Numbered from the stretch's first letter, positions 13,283 to 27,500 are shown. The stretch: 64,000 bases of DNA from Helopsaltes ochotensis (GCA_013400155.1 VXBM01000240.1:835533-899532), one strand, 5' to 3'. Program-made: numbers and translations. Notes: generated by a model from the letters alone, not told the origin.

Positions 13283-16200
13283 TGACAACTTGCAATTTTT
13301 TTAAACCTGACGTGACCCTCCTGTTCTTTTGTTTTATTATTTAATTGCAATTACTTATGAAGTGGCTTGTAGCTTTACCTCTAGGTATGTTGGTAACTTT
13401 GTGTTTGTTTTGAGTTGGTGAAGTGTAATTATTGGACTTGTGGCTCAGGGGTGTAAAGCAACCAACTGCCCTAAACTTGAGAATATACAACTGGGAAAAT
13501 AATGTTTCTCTATGGAGGGGAAAGAAATTCAAACAATTTTCAGAGCTACAATAGTCTTGCCATGAACATGCAGTAGTTTGTGTAGTATAGCTATAAGAGC
13601 TGGGAACATAAGTGAATATGTGTGGGTGTTTAAAAAAAGAAAGGGAAATCTGGCTAAGAGAGACAATTAAGAGTTCTTTGCTGCAGACATAGCAAACCGT
13701 TTTGACTTTGTTTAAAAATAACAGAGTACCTATTTTACAAAACTATGCTGCTTGGAAGAAGTAGTGAACTTCTAAAACAGACATACATTTGACTGAAGAG
13801 GAAGAAATTGTATGAAGCCTGGTGTTGGCATGACTGACAATTTTTGGTCATTTGGATAGCCTTGCATTACAGCAGTTCTTGGCTCCATTCAAAAAATTAT
13901 TTTTGTATAATTTTATATATTTTTGTATAATTTTCTTGCTTATTTCTGCATATATTTGTGGTACTTATCGATGCCTTTAAGAAATCAAGGATAAATTGTA
14001 GTGTGAGGAAGTTCCCAAATGCATGTGCTTATTCTTCAAATATTTCACTTAATTGCATTAAATAATTGTATTTTTAAGTTATTCATTTGACTTGGCAGAT
14101 AAATCTTTTTTGTATGTGAGGTTGTGCAAAAATATTATTGCTCTGCATGAAGGAGTTTTCAACTTTTGAACCAGAAATCGACTGACACTTCTATGCCTTT
14201 ATGTGGGCATTGTTGGGTCATTTGTTGATGTAATAATGCTGCTGGCAATGTTTTTGAAACCAGCTGTCTCACAAAACTGTACTTTTAGTAAAATTGACTC
14301 TGGTAGTTAAATATTAGTTACAAGTGTGCTTTCTAAAAAGAGTTGACACCAACCACGTTTTTGTTGACTGATGTACTTTTTACAGGCTTAGTGTATTTGG
14401 ATATGTTGGGTTGATTGGTTGTTGGTATAGAAGAGGTACCCAAATTATCTCTAAATCCCTGAACTCTAAATGTGACTGAATTTGGGTTTGGAGGTACTCA
14501 GACAGTGATTTTTGTGGTTTGGTGGTGTTTGATGATGTTGTGGATGTTTGTTGTTGGATATTTTTGGCTTTGTTTAGGTTTTTGTTTGTTTTGTTTTAAA
14601 TTCTTTCCCATTTCCCCCTTGGACCTAAATAAATGTTATTCTGCAGCTTGGTAAAGCACCAGTGACTACAGTGCTTTGGGTGGTTGGATAGCTTATATTC
14701 ACCACATTATTTTTGACAGTACATTACTTTGTCAGCTGAATTCTGACACTAGAATTTCTGAAATCAAAGTGTCTCTAAGATACTGGCAGCACTTGTTATC
14801 CTGGCTCGAGGTACTAGGCTGCTGGGCTGTGCACTCTTCAAAAAGGCTTCCTTAGACTTTTTTTTTAGTTTTTTTTTTCATCTGAATTTACTTATAATGA
14901 TATTTGTTTAGCACATGTAAGCACAGTTAAGCATTCAGTCGTACTGTAGAAAGTTGCTACAGGAAGTGTATTCCTTTTCCTGATGCTGCTTTTGTTACAT
15001 AATTAGTACCAGGCTCTGCTAAGCTTTACTCCAGCAGTGTGACTCAGCCACTCCTTACAGCTGCGAGCCTCAGAGCAGATGAAGGCTGCTGAGTTTTGTG
15101 CTAAAGCTATATTTTGGAGGAAAAAAAACCCTCCATAATTTGCAAAAGAAATACAGGGTGTCATTCTCTTTCTTTTGTATGTAGAGTTGCTTTCTTCATG
15201 AATCCTTACCCTCAGAAGAATATACTTACTGGCTTAATTTGCCTCTGTATCCATGAGAGCTGTAGTTGTAGACACTGATCTGGGACACTCCAAAAGACCT
15301 TTCTTTTTCATTTTCTCTTGAATTTGTGACCTCTATGTTCTTTGTGGTGTAATCATCAGGTTGCCATAAATTTTTCATAATAGTAGTCTATCCTAGTCTT
15401 CATTATTGTTAGTGCTAGTGATTGCTATGAAACACCACCAGTGAAATGAAGATGGTGTTTCGTACTTCTATACGTGAGCTTAATAGTCATAAAAGCAAAA
15501 ATATATTTTTCAATAGAAACCTTTAACTTACAAGAATCAAGTCATTGTAAGAGGGACAGATTTAATATGCAGTTTACAGGTAGTACTGTCCTTAATTTGC
15601 TTTGTTGATATTCGACTTCGTATATAAATATATGTGGACCGCAGCCATCAGATTGCAGACTGGTTGAACCCTCTGGTAAACTACAGTTTTAGCGATATGG
15701 AGCAGCCATCCAAACCCATAGCCACAGAGAGTTCTGCTTCCTTGGGGTAAATGTTTTGGTTACAGTTTCCCTTGATGGTGTGTTTCTTGTGTTGGTTCAC
15801 AAGAAATTTCTTTGAGTTCTGATTGGCCTTTTGGAAATGTTAGAAACCTGTTGTTCATTTCTGAACCAAGTATTTGGGATGTCTCTGCTACTCTGCCAAC
15901 TGTGGGGTGATGTCCATAAGTGCAGTGTAAGCAGACAAATAGCTGAAAGTGTACATAGGGCTTTCTAAGACTGGAAGCTACCTCTCAAAGACTGAAATGA
16001 CCTAGCACCTTCCTTTTTCCCCCCTTTTATTTTAAAGGTGACAAAGATTCTCAGGGATTATATTTTCAGAGTTAATCCTTAAAGGAGAGAGGTAGCTAGT
16101 GAGCCTGTTTTTCAGTGTATGTTTATTTCACATGTTCCACACAGCATGGTGTCCAGACCTTGAGCTAATGCCGATCACACTGTAGTACAGCTAATTGCTG

Positions 16201-16328
16201 TGTTTCATTGTGCAGCAGAAATACTTATTTTTGCTTCCTACTCTCGAAAATCACTTGTTCCTGCTCCCTAATGGGGAGAGGCGCTTGCTTCGGGCTAATC
16301 GGCTATGTGGAGATCAGGTGACTGTAGT

Positions 16329-16380
16329 CCCTTTCAGCACCGCAGTGCATTTGACCCTTTCAGCACCGAAGTGTGTTTGA
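16329..16380. repeat. Tandem pair of a 26-bp unit
   Basis: Two adjacent copies beginning CCCTTTCAGCACCG and ending TTTGA, with three differences. A partial third start (CCCC) follows. They sit in a locally CpG-containing patch of intron 1. Confidence 0.88.
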
Positions 16381-19300
16381 CCCCCTGATTGCTGTGACCG
16401 TGGTCTCTATTCTGCCACTTCATTGCATGATACAGGTGTGCCTGCATTCCTGTACCATATGAAATTAATTTAGAGTTTTACTTTTAGAAGGTCTGACTCC
16501 TTCTTTCATTTCATGCTCATAAACCATAAATATTTCAAATCTTAGTTCATGAATTATACTTTGCTGCATTTGCTTAGCTCTCATTTTATCTAAGGTAAAA
16601 TCTCCCTTTCTGAGAGGGGTGACACGTATAAAAATAGATGTTAAGAAAATCAAGGCAAGTAGCACAGTAGAACAATGTGAAAAAAATCTGTTTGCCTCTG
16701 GAAAAGGCGCTTCTGTTTAGTTCTACTCGAACTGCACTTGGATCTGGAGGTGTGCCAGTCCTGTGCTTGACAGGCATGTGGAAGCTTATGGTAGTGCAGC
16801 TTTTCCATCAGAGATGACCTTGTCTTGAACTAGAAATAACCAAGGCCAGTACAAACCCTGAAATACAGTTGTCCCTTCTCTCTCTCTCTCAAAAGTCAAC
16901 TTTTTCTCAAAATTGTGGATCTCTTTGCTCACTAGAGAGTAAATTAGTTCACAATAAAACCACACGAAGTTTGGTTTGTTGTGTGGATGCATTCATTCAT
17001 GTTATCAAGAAAGATGTTGGAGGTCTTGTAGATTTTCTGGAGGATCTGCTAGCCCTCCTGTGAGGGTAGTGTGAGGAAGGCAGCATGCGGAGCAGTAGGA
17101 ATTACGTGAGAGCAGGCCTGGGTGTTTCCCCTCTGCCTTTTCCCAGCAAAAGTGCGGGGCTGTGCTTGCCAGTGTGAGGATGCATCTGTGTTGCACAGCC
17201 TGCTAGGCTGTTACAGAATTGCCCAGAATTAATCTGAAATCACAACTGTGTCCTGGCCATGGCGGCTGCCTGGAGATACAGTTGTTGTACGGCTCTTCAG
17301 GAGCCGAGGCAAAGCAGCCACTGTGGAACTGCCTCAGCCTGGCACTGCCAATGTCATCTCCAGCATGAACATGGCTATGGGAGCTGACCAGATTCAAGCT
17401 ACTGAATAGGGTAATTGTTTCATGAAATTAAATTTGTTGGTAAAAATAAAAACAAAAAAAATTGATGAGGTAGAGTTTGAGCATGTGGGAGAACTGGACA
17501 AATCTAATTATGGCAGTGGTATGTTTCCTCAATTTAATTTTGTTCTAGTTTGCCATTTGTTGCTTTCTCATTAAGTGCAAACTGGAAGTGACAGTCTGCA
17601 GCACTGGAACAAAGTATTTTCTCCATATGTTTTTGAATAGAGGGTTTTTGTATGCGTTACGGTAAGTTAGCGATTGAAAATGTAATACCTCAGAGCCCAT
17701 TTTGTAATTTAGTAGCTGATTTTGCTGGATGTTTTAAACTAAGGCTTAATGGTCATATTTAATGGGTACACATGGTTTGAAGGGATGCTAATACCTTTTT
17801 ATCAGTATCTTAATGGGGCTTTGGAGCAAAATCTGGACCATGTAGATTCTGCTTAAGGTTTTGACATGGTTCTTACTGCATTTTTTTTTTTTAACATCCA
17901 AGACTGTTTCAGGAAGTTTTATTCTCTGGTATTGTCATACTTGTATTGAAATGTCTTAAGACACCAAGAAGTTTTCAGGTAGATCAAGTAGGTAAGTTTT
18001 AGTACATGTGCAGAAGATCTGCCTCACTTGTGCTTGCCAGGAGATGTAAGTTTAGGCTGAGTAACACCTGGGCTCTGCCTGTGGTGTCTCTTCTGTGGGC
18101 TCTGGGCACACACACCTGCTGGCAGCACTGCGCTCTGTCTAGACCACGGCAGCTTTAGAGAAACACCGATGGCAGCAGCGCCCAAATGTTACATAAAAGC
18201 GATGGAGTTCCAGTCACAGCAAGGTAGTGCTCCTTGCCCTGGCTGGGTGACCGCTGTGTGCTGGGCCCCTGGCACAGGGTGAAGCAGGTCCCTGGAGTGG
18301 GAGCTGACCCATGGCAGAGGGAAAGACTTGGCCGTGTGCTGGGTGGCAGAGTGGCTCAACTGCTGAGCCATGTTTTGTATGGTCACGGTAAATTGTATGT
18401 CTGTTAGTTGCATATCCATTTTTCCATCTTGATACATCTAATACTGCAAATTGATACCATTAATATGGAGTTATCACCATTAGTGATGCCACTATTCAGA
18501 AACTCCCTGTAGGTGATGGTTGCTGCTACAAGCCTAAATATTTGTTCCTGCACCCTTTTTGCTGTTAAAAGGAGATAAACCTGGAGTTTCTCATATGCCA
18601 GATCTTTTTGCATCCTTAAAGCTGGTTGAGAGGTGTAGTTCAGATGAATGCATTCAGACATTATAGTTGTGGTCTCATCTGAAAGTGTTGCTTGTCGCAG
18701 AGCAAGATGCTAGTGTTTGCAAGCAAGAATACTGAAAAGTTTATGCAAGCCTAAGTATCAGGTATCTTTGAAATGAAACCTGCTTAGCTCCCTTTACTCC
18801 CTGCTTGCTCTGCAGGGAGTTTAATGGGAGTGATTTGATGAGTGTAAATTTAAGGGAGGGATGTAAATGTAAGATGAGGGAATTCTGATGCCGAAGTAAG
18901 AGTTGGAAGCTGTTTTCTTCTGGTTTTGGGCAGTTTTTGTTTGTTTCCCAGTTCATATTGCCTGCTATGCTTCACTAAGTATTTTATTAGGTGTTTCTGG
19001 ATTTAATATTTCATATATCCACACGTGAAACTTAATTGTGTGAAATTTAAGAGGTTTAGTGTAGTAAGAGAAGTATTGGAGAGCCTTGAGTTTACAGGTT
19101 GTTTCCTGCTCAACGTAGCACGTGGTTTGAATTTATGCTTTTCTGAGCAAGGTGAAAACAGCCCTTTCCCCACAGAGCCTTTTTAAGGAAAAAGAACTTT
19201 ACATGAGACTTCAGGGTAATCTTTTCTTTCCAACACACAGCTTCTGGATAGTCATTGCAGTCTGAAAGATTAACCTATGATTATTTTTTTCTGCTTTGCT

Positions 19301-19611
19301 TTCTGTAAAACAAGAATAATTTGATTCTTTGCCCTTTTTAGATCACACTTAGAAGTTCTTGTGTGCTTATTGCTATTCTGGAGAGGTGCTGAAGAGGCAT
19401 ATGGTAAACACTTGGATTATTACCTTTTTTTAGAGTCTACAGTTCTTCTCATGGAGATGCAAATTTAAAAAATCACTGGCTTTGTTTATTATATGAAATG
19501 AGATTAACCAGTGACGTGATCATAGATGGTTAGAGATTGCTAGGGTAAAATTAAATAATGGAGAAGTTTTTAAAGAAACAGGCACAGAGGTAAAACTTTA
19601 GTAGCTGAAAA

Positions 19612-19675
19612 GGGGTGTGTGTATGTATATATACATCCTTATATATGCATGTAGTTATTTATGTAAATAATATAT
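19612..19675. repeat. TG/TA-rich simple repeat
   Basis: Mixed gtgtgtatgtatatata units in intron 1, imperfect. Confidence 0.75.
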
Positions 19676-22600
19676 ATTTAGATCACTGGGACAGTTTTTC
19701 ATCCTTAGAAGTAAACCTAGGATGCTTTTTGAAGAGATACGATGTTATCTAGTTTAAACAGAAATCAATTCTGTAGACTCTGATGTCTTGCATAACACAG
19801 AGTATTAGCCTGATGATGACTGTATCCCTGAACTGTATTATCTGAGCCTGTTCTAACTGACAATACTTTTAGCAGAGACATTGTGCCCCTGTTCTGCTGG
19901 GGGATTAGTTCCACTACAATACAGCGCATTACTGTGCAACCTCTGGCTGATTTAGCACTCCCTAACTTGACAACTTGTCCCAGTGTGCTGAGGCAGAAGA
20001 GATTTAGGGGATTAAGTTTCATGTGTGTGGCCTGGAGGTGCTGCAAAGTACCTGTAAACAAAAATTGGGTGTGTTCCTACTTTGGAGAGGAGGAGAGGGA
20101 AGGATGTAAAGCAAAATGTTGTTTGGGAAGTTGCCACATCTAAGGAGATGCGATTGGAAATATGTAGAAAACACCGGATTGTCTGCAATTAAGAGAGCAG
20201 CCTGAAAAACAGGTGGGGTGGGGCTGTTTAGAAGACAAAATGGGTGAAGTCAAATTGGTCCTGGAGAAAAATCTCAGTGGCAGACTGCCAGACCACAGGC
20301 TGGGCAGGGAGAGATGACCAGAATGAACTCTTTCTCATTTTTAAAGTGTGGGCACTGTCTGCTTTGCTGACAGAAGTGACCACATTAAGATGTTAGAGTG
20401 GAAAATGTTTGGCTGTAAGCAGAAAGCAAAAAATCACTTTCCCAATTCATGTGTGGGATGGAGAAGGAGGAGATGTTCCTATAGGCAGTGCTGGAGCAGA
20501 ATCTGACTTGCATGAGGATTTCTGTTTGCTGGACCACACATTCAGTGCAAATAGTAAAACTGAGAGTCTTGAGGTTTGGTTGATGCACTCACACTGTTTT
20601 TAAATGGCCAGAAATCAGGTTGAAGGGGAGGAATCTCTTGATTACTCATTGAAGACATCACATTAGCTTCATGGCAGACTTACCAAGAGCGCTTTATAGA
20701 TTTCAGAGCATGAAGTATCTCTTGAGAAGACCTCAGGTTGGGTGATGAAGGTTTCTTGTCTGCACATCTCTTCTGGGGGGGAAGATGTCATTCAAACTTG
20801 ATGCAGTCATGATCTGTCTCTGCTACCTCTCAACTCCACAGCAGAATGGGGCATTGTGTAAGACCAATGACAGAATGAGAAGGGAGTCTGTCTTTGGTGT
20901 GAAGCTTCCCTGTTGTAGCGAGTCTTGCTTTGTTTTTCCTTCGTGTTGCATAAGTGCTGGTGAAATGCTGCTTTTTCTCCTGGCACTGCCTTCAGATTTA
21001 GTGGTAAGTTAGGGAGGAAGGATACCATCATTATTACTGGATCTCTGAATGTTTTGTTAGAACCCAGGGGAAGTGACTGAGCTGGTAAGAAGTTGCTGGC
21101 AGTGACACAGACACCCCTCAGCTGGTCTCTGGCGTGGTGTCTTGCTGTGGGCTGCTTGTGCTGGGCTGATATGTACGGGCTTGCTGCTGTGTTCAGCTCT
21201 GGGAAGTGCTGCCTGGCTGCAAGGCAGGACCTGGCCGGGAGGATTCTCATGGGAAGTCTCAGCCCAGCGACATCGAAACTGCTCACTTTACAGTCCTGTC
21301 ATCACTGCAATAATTATCATGTAAATCACTGATATTTTAGTCATGCTGTTGCTTTTCATGGTCACTCAACCTTTACTTAGTAATAGAAAGAAGAAATTTA
21401 TTCGGCACCTGTCATAATTGCACCAGTTCATCAGTGTAGAAAATTAATTTTTTTTCAAGAGTAGAATAAAAACATATTAAGAACTTAAAAAAAAAGTAGA
21501 ACTTCATTCTGCAAGTTGATTCTAAAAGCCTTTCGGAACTGGGGAGAAGTTGTGTTTTTGGGATGCACTGAAGCTTGCGTGCTATTGAAAATGTGTTTTC
21601 CATCCAGATTTCTAGAACAGATCTTCCTAGGCTTTTTTGCTCTGGGAGGCAATGAGACATACCTCTGGAGCTTTACAAGTCCTCAGAGTTCATTCTTGTA
21701 AGGACAATTGATGGTCTCTGTACTGTGTGCACTGGATTAGTAAAAGAATAAGAGTCCTTAGTCTGAAAAAGGAGCTTGCCCTCTGACTGACTTCACAGCA
21801 GTAAAAGAAGGCAGCAGAATAACCTACTGAGCAGGCATTTTCTCAATATTGTTTTAGACAGTAAATTGCAGTGTTTTATTTGCTCAACTTTCCAGTTGTG
21901 TAGAATGCTTTTAGAAAAGACATATGATTAATTTTTCTTTGAAGACTCTACCTAGAAATAAAAGCTATTTTATTACCAAAATTTCCTTAATTTAGAAGGA
22001 AGTAAATGTATTACAAGCTTCTTACATATTTATCAGATTCTGTGTTTAGTCAGTGCAGGTACAAAAATGGATCAAGTTGGTTGATATTGAAGGAGTTATG
22101 TAAATCCTGTATTACTTTTAGCATTCTTACTTCATTTAAAGAAAAAAAATTCCTTATGATGTTGTTAGAGAGACAATGTGACCTATATTACACACTTTGT
22201 GTCCTTAAATGCAAGTATCTATTATGCCTATTTTGCACATCATACAATCTTTTCTTTAATGATATTTTTCAAAGGTTTACTTAATTTTCACTTTACCCTA
22301 GAGGGTAAGCTGACAAGGGTGGTAACTCCTGATCATTAATGAAGTTTCCGTACTGGAATTAATGTGCAGGAAACCTTACAGATAAATTAAGGTTAATCTC
22401 CAGTGTCACACATAGGATATAATGAAACCCTCAGAATGAAAAATCTGAAAAATACTCTTGACAGCAATGCACATCCCTGGATGAAAAATTCCAAATCTGC
22501 AATAAAAAGTAGATATATTGTGCTCTGTGAGATTTTTTTTTCTGGTATTTTTTCCAAGCAGGATATTTCTAACTTCATCTAATGTGTACATAATTAGTTT

Positions 22601-23666
22601 GCAGATGTCCACTCAGTTGTTGGAGACAAGCTCTCTCTGTATCAGCAGGTGTTGGCACAATCACAGTAGATCAGCAGGTAGCTTTGGGTCCTTATGCTCT
22701 CATTAGATTTTGGAACAAGTTTTGTGTGTTTGGAGTTGAGCATTTTGGCTTAGTTTTCTCTGAAGGGGGTGTAAAATGTGCACACTGAAACTGCTCTGTG
22801 ATCCAAACCAACATGTGATATCTGAAGGTGTTGGGGAATTTGCTTCAAGGCAGCACAGCTACTCTAAACAGAGCATTAATGTGCATATGGCCCTTAAAGC
22901 ATGGAATATGCGATGAATATGTGCCTTTAAGTATACTCTGTGCACGCAGATCTTTGACACTGCGTAACTGAAAGTAGCCAACTGAAGCTTTATATAAATG
23001 GAAGATCTATATAAAATATTCTATGATTTTGTTTGTATGTAGCTGTACTGCTGCTTTTTTATCATTCTTATTGGCCTTCCTTGATTTGCTTTGGGTTTTT
23101 GGTTTGGGTTGTATTTTTGATGCTGCTTTGGGAACTTGGAAATTTTTTTTTTTAAAAGGTAGCTTTGTAAACAAATTATAAGTTACTTGCAGCTAGAACA
23201 GTGTGTTAAGTGAACCAGAGTTTTTCTTCTTGGTAGTTAATCATTAGACCAATTGAATCACAAGGTTCTGCAGTCATTATTAGTTGTGAGGCCAGTACAT
23301 GAATTCAATTTTGATGAGGCTGCAAGAGTGTTAAGATTGCAGAGGAATTAATAAAATCATAGAATATAAGAAGTTCAAGCTATATTCTAGAAGTTATTTT
23401 GTAAAATAAGAAACTGAACAAACTGAAATAAAAGCTGAAATTTGCCTTAGAGGAGAAATAATGAGGCAAGAGATACTCTTACCTTTAGAACGTGTTAAAT
23501 ATTGTTCTTTTCCTGTTGTCTGAAGGTATGCTTCTTCAATGAAACCAAACATTTCACAGAAGTGTTCTGGCTGTAAAAAGTTCCTTTTCTGACAAAAGGA
23601 AAGAAGAAATGTGAGCCTTTTCCTTGCTGTCATTGCTGTGAGAGCAAGGAAGCTTTAACTGAAGAT

Positions 23667-23736
23667 GATACCACAGAATATTCTTAGTAGGGACCCATAA
23701 GGATCTTCAAGTCCAACTCTTGAGTGAATACAGGAA
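23667..23736 (-). mobile_element. CR1-type remnant truncated by the assembly gap
   Basis: The wording 'gggacccataaggatcttca' followed by 'agtccaactc' matches the reverse complement of an avian CR1 3' region. It runs straight into the run of N, so its far end is unknown. Confidence 0.65.
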
Positions 23737-23856
23737 NNNNNNNNNNNNNNNNNNNNNNNNNNNNNNNNNNNNNNNNNNNNNNNNNNNNNNNNNNNNNNNN
23801 NNNNNNNNNNNNNNNNNNNNNNNNNNNNNNNNNNNNNNNNNNNNNNNNNNNNNNNN
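23737..23856. other. Assembly gap, 120 N
   Basis: Undetermined bases within intron 1. It does not touch any exon. Confidence 0.99.

Positions 23857-23942
<86 letters not shown>
23857..23942. repeat. Homopolymer of 86 A beside the gap
   Basis: An uninterrupted A run that starts at the gap edge. CR1 elements do not end in poly-A, so this is more likely a sequencing or gap-filling artefact, or an expanded A tract that broke the assembly, than a retroposon tail. Confidence 0.9.
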
Positions 23943-23944
<2 letters not shown>

Positions 23945-24322
23945 CTGCTTTTAAAATGAAAGCATGCAGAAGTTTGATAAAACTGGAAAGGTTGATTTCC
24001 AAATCTGAAAGAACATATAGAAGTGACTCTTCAGTAATGCATAATATATGTACAGAAACATTTACAGTTCTAGGCAGGTCATCAGCTTGAAGTAGGTGAA
24101 CCTTCAGATAAGATGGTATCATTTGCATGAGCAGTTTTATGGCTGGGGTTCTGATACAGTCAGTACTGTGGCTCAGACAACCCAAAACCTTCTGGCTTAG
24201 TGAAGCAAAATTCTGACTTCTCAGTTATTAAGGAATTCTCAGATCACTTATTTATATTGTATACTCCTCCTCTTTTTGATGATGAGAATTTCTAATAGTT
24301 CTTTTTATCTCTTCCAAAACAG

Positions 24323-24545
24323 AATTAGACCACAGTTAGCCAAAGAGAAGATTGAAGGATGCCATATTTGTACATCTGTCACACCTGGTGAACCTCAAGT
24401 GTTCTTGGGAAAAGATAAGGCCTTCACTTTTGATTATGTCTTTAACATTGACTCACAGCAAGAAGAGATCTATGTACAGTGCATAGAAAAGCTGATTGAA
24501 GGATGCTTTGAAGGCTATAATGCCACAGTCTTTGCTTATGGCCAG
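24323..24545 (+). CDS. KIF21A: KIF21A exon 2: motor start and first half of P-loop
   Basis: 223 nt. It starts with the last base of a split Arg codon and ends in frame after Gly-Gln. It reads IRPQLAKEKIEGCHICTSV onward to NATVFAYGQ (residues 16-89). RxRP is the kinesin nucleotide-base contact, and GQ begins the P-loop that the next exon completes. Acceptor is ccaaaacag, donor gtaagc. Cys28, a reported disease position in human, is present. Confidence 0.97.
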
Positions 24546-27500
24546 GTAAGCTTCACAATTTTATTTTAAAGTGTTTAATTTCAAATAAACAGTTTTTGGC
24601 AACTGATTTTTCTCTTAAATTTCTGAATGCATTAATCTGGTTTTTAGCATCTTGGGTTCATTTTCAATGAATTATCCTGTAGGAGAGTGTTGAGTTTATA
24701 TAGATTCTGTTAAGACTGTCAATTGAAACAAGGAATATATGTAGGTCCCAGATCTGAATTTAATAGTAATGCTGAAAATAGTATCAGTCCATATAATTCC
24801 TGAATTCACCTCAATGCAGCAATACAAATTATCTATATTATATATAACCTACTATAGAGGTAGGTTGTACTGAGATCCTTTTCTGAGCAACTTTTCAACC
24901 CACTGCATTTTTAGAGACATTTGGCAATAAAAACTTTTTAAAAATAGATCCTGGGGAACTTCAGGCCACATTGTTTGCTTGTGGGCAGAATGTAGTGATC
25001 AGATTCCAAAGTCAGAGAACTTTTCATAGGGAACACGCCCTCTTAGTACACTGGGCACACTCAAAGCTGAGCACAATGTAGAGAGTGTGTTACTGTCTTC
25101 TGAATATTCCTTTACAAACTGATTGCTTAAAATGTCATCTTGGATGCTGAATTTCACCACTGTTAGGTGTTGCATCTCAAGTTAGCCAGGTGAAGTCTAT
25201 TCTGAGTCAAACAAAGCAGTTTGCAGATCCAGTTTAGCAGATTATGTTCAGCTGTGTGATCCTATCTTTGTCTTAGACTTGACCCACTAATTAAGTGAAA
25301 ACTCTACACTACCTTGTCTTCTGTTGGACTTCACATTTAATTAGATTATATTCCTGGTGAAGCTACAGCTTGTATTCTTTAGTATAAAGTGAGGACAATG
25401 GGAATATAATACCTGAGATATTCAGACATCTTAATTAAGGGAGTCATTTGATCTACTTCAGTAAAGAATTGCAAATGTTGCTTTTACCTCCAAAATACAT
25501 GCTTTAATTAACAGCCTTGGTTGGAAACATTTACTCATCTTTTGACCTAGTAGTGATAGCTCAAGGCTGATGTAAGCTGGTTAGGGAAAGTTTCTAGGGG
25601 AAGGGTTATGAAAGATTGAACTGCTCTCTGCCTTCTTGTATGTCATCTCTGGATAAACAGTAGAGTTTGTCCAAATTCTGGTGTTTATCCATTTTTCAAA
25701 GTGACCTGTTGTTGTGCGTACTAATATTGTAAAGCTGGCAGATTGATGTGAACACCAGTGTTTGCAAACTGTATTTTTATGATGATGTGGTACTATTAAC
25801 GTTTTCTAGTGACTGCTGCTTTTTCAAATTAGACAGGTGCTGGCAAAACATACACCATGGGCACTGGGTTTGATGTCAACATAACAGAAGAGGAACAAGG
25901 CATTATATCGCGTGCTGTTAGGCACCTTTTCAGATGCATTGAAGAAAAAAAACAAAGTGCTATTAAACAAGGACTTCCACCTCCAGATTTTAAAGTGAAT
26001 GCACAGTTCTTAGAGGTAAATATGATCAACATGTGTGGGTGTCACTTTGCGAGGCTTTTGGTATTTGTTGTTGGGTGTTTTTTAAGAAAACAAATTAAAT
26101 ATTTTTTCTGATTGCTTCTTTTAAATTTTTTTTCTTCCAAGATGTTTTGAATTTATCTTCAAGATTTCAAAAGGAAAATTTATGGGATTTGCCCCAGTTC
26201 TTCAATTTATGAAAAGTCTTTTTTATCTTATTCCAATTATTTTACTGCTTTCCTTTCTACTGTTACTTTGAAGTATAGAAATAGTTCTGTTCATCATTAT
26301 TTATCCCTTTCTGTTCGTAGGGCTTGATGCTCGTGCCTGTTGGGAATTCTTGACAAAACTTTAAAACAAGAAATTCTAAAAATCCCCCTAAAGATCTACT
26401 TTGTCATAGATTTCTTTAACTTTCCAAATCTGTTCAGAAGACTTTCTTTCACCAAAGAAACATAGCATGAAAATACCTCTTTCTGCAACTCCCACTGGTT
26501 TAGGATTGGGCTTAAGTGTCACAATTCCCTTCTTTCTTAGACCCAGATGAAAAAAAACCACCCTGGTCAATACTGTGGCAAAACTGCTCTCCTTTTGTTT
26601 TCTTGTAGACACAGTTACTGGTAAAGGGGCCATAACATCTGTGATCTTTCTGACCTGCAGCAGCTGTTGCTTTACGCCTTGTAGGTTTTATGCTGTGTCT
26701 CCTGACTGTGGAACTGCTTTTAAAATAGATTGTTTTGGGTGTAACATATTTACATTTACTACCAACCTGCAAAATCTGATACTTCAGCACATGGAGAGGC
26801 AGAATCAATTTTAGGAAGAGCAGGTGTAAAGTTGCTTTGCTTACTTCAGTATGTACAACTTTATCTACTTTGGGGGTGGAAACCCCCACTTTCATATTAC
26901 CCATGAGAAAAGCTCTTGGTTTTATTACTGCTAAAGTAAACTAAATCCTTTAATCATAGATTCCTATAACTGTTTTAAAGATTAACAAGCTGGCGTTAGT
27001 TTTGTATTCGTCTAGGTTTGTTGCTGCTACCCTTACGCAGAACTTTGTGTTGCTCTGGCTAATATTTGCCCAGAGAGAATTGGCGTGAGCATGTGCTGTG
27101 GGAATGCTCTACTCTGTGCACCAGGGAGCTGCAGCTTTGCTTAGGCAGCTGCAACACGAGTAGCATAAGGAGCAGTAACCAGTGTGGTTTCTGAATTGAT
27201 TGTATTTTCTGACATAACATTACAAATACGACCGTGTCCCAAAATACACGGCAGTGATTTAATGTTACAGTGAGAATGGTATGAAGAATTGCAGCCATTG
27301 CGATGTGTTTCAGCTGAATTGTACATACTGAAACCTGTCTTGTTTATCTAATTTAGAGAAAGGTTAAATGATGTATATAATAATTTCCCCCTTAACAAAA
27401 TGTCAGTGTAGATGTTTTCTTTTACTGAGGCTTTCCCAGAAGCTTTTTCCGATTAGTTTGATACTATACACTATTCTTGTATCAAAAAGTATCTTCGTCC

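Larger units (their letters stand above)
1..24322 (+). other. Intron 1 of KIF21A (3' part), non-coding
   Basis: No sequence resembling the expected first coding exon (a short N-terminus in a CpG-rich context) was seen, so the whole stretch is read as intron 1. Mostly unique AT-rich DNA with many T-rich tracts. GC-richer unique patches lie at about 10.9-11.1, 17.05-17.4, 18.05-18.35 and 21.1-21.3 kb. Open frames here (up to 159 codons) show no protein family I recognise. Repeats and the gap are listed separately. Nothing else is recognised in 1-6094 or 6511-23660. Confidence 0.8.

Noticed and set aside
20807..21286. 159-codon minus-strand open frame in intron 1
   Set aside because: No recognisable domain, no splice or polyadenylation context, and composition like its surroundings.
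23016..23030. 'ttctatgattttg' as the 3' end of a + strand CR1
   Set aside because: Single short match with no CR1-like text before it.
23655..24185. 176-codon minus-strand frame crossing the gap
   Set aside because: It is open only because N and poly-T (Phe) runs fill its middle.
25833..25840. Alternative acceptor four bases into exon 3
   Set aside because: It would shift the frame inside the P-loop. The upstream AG gives intact TGAGKT.
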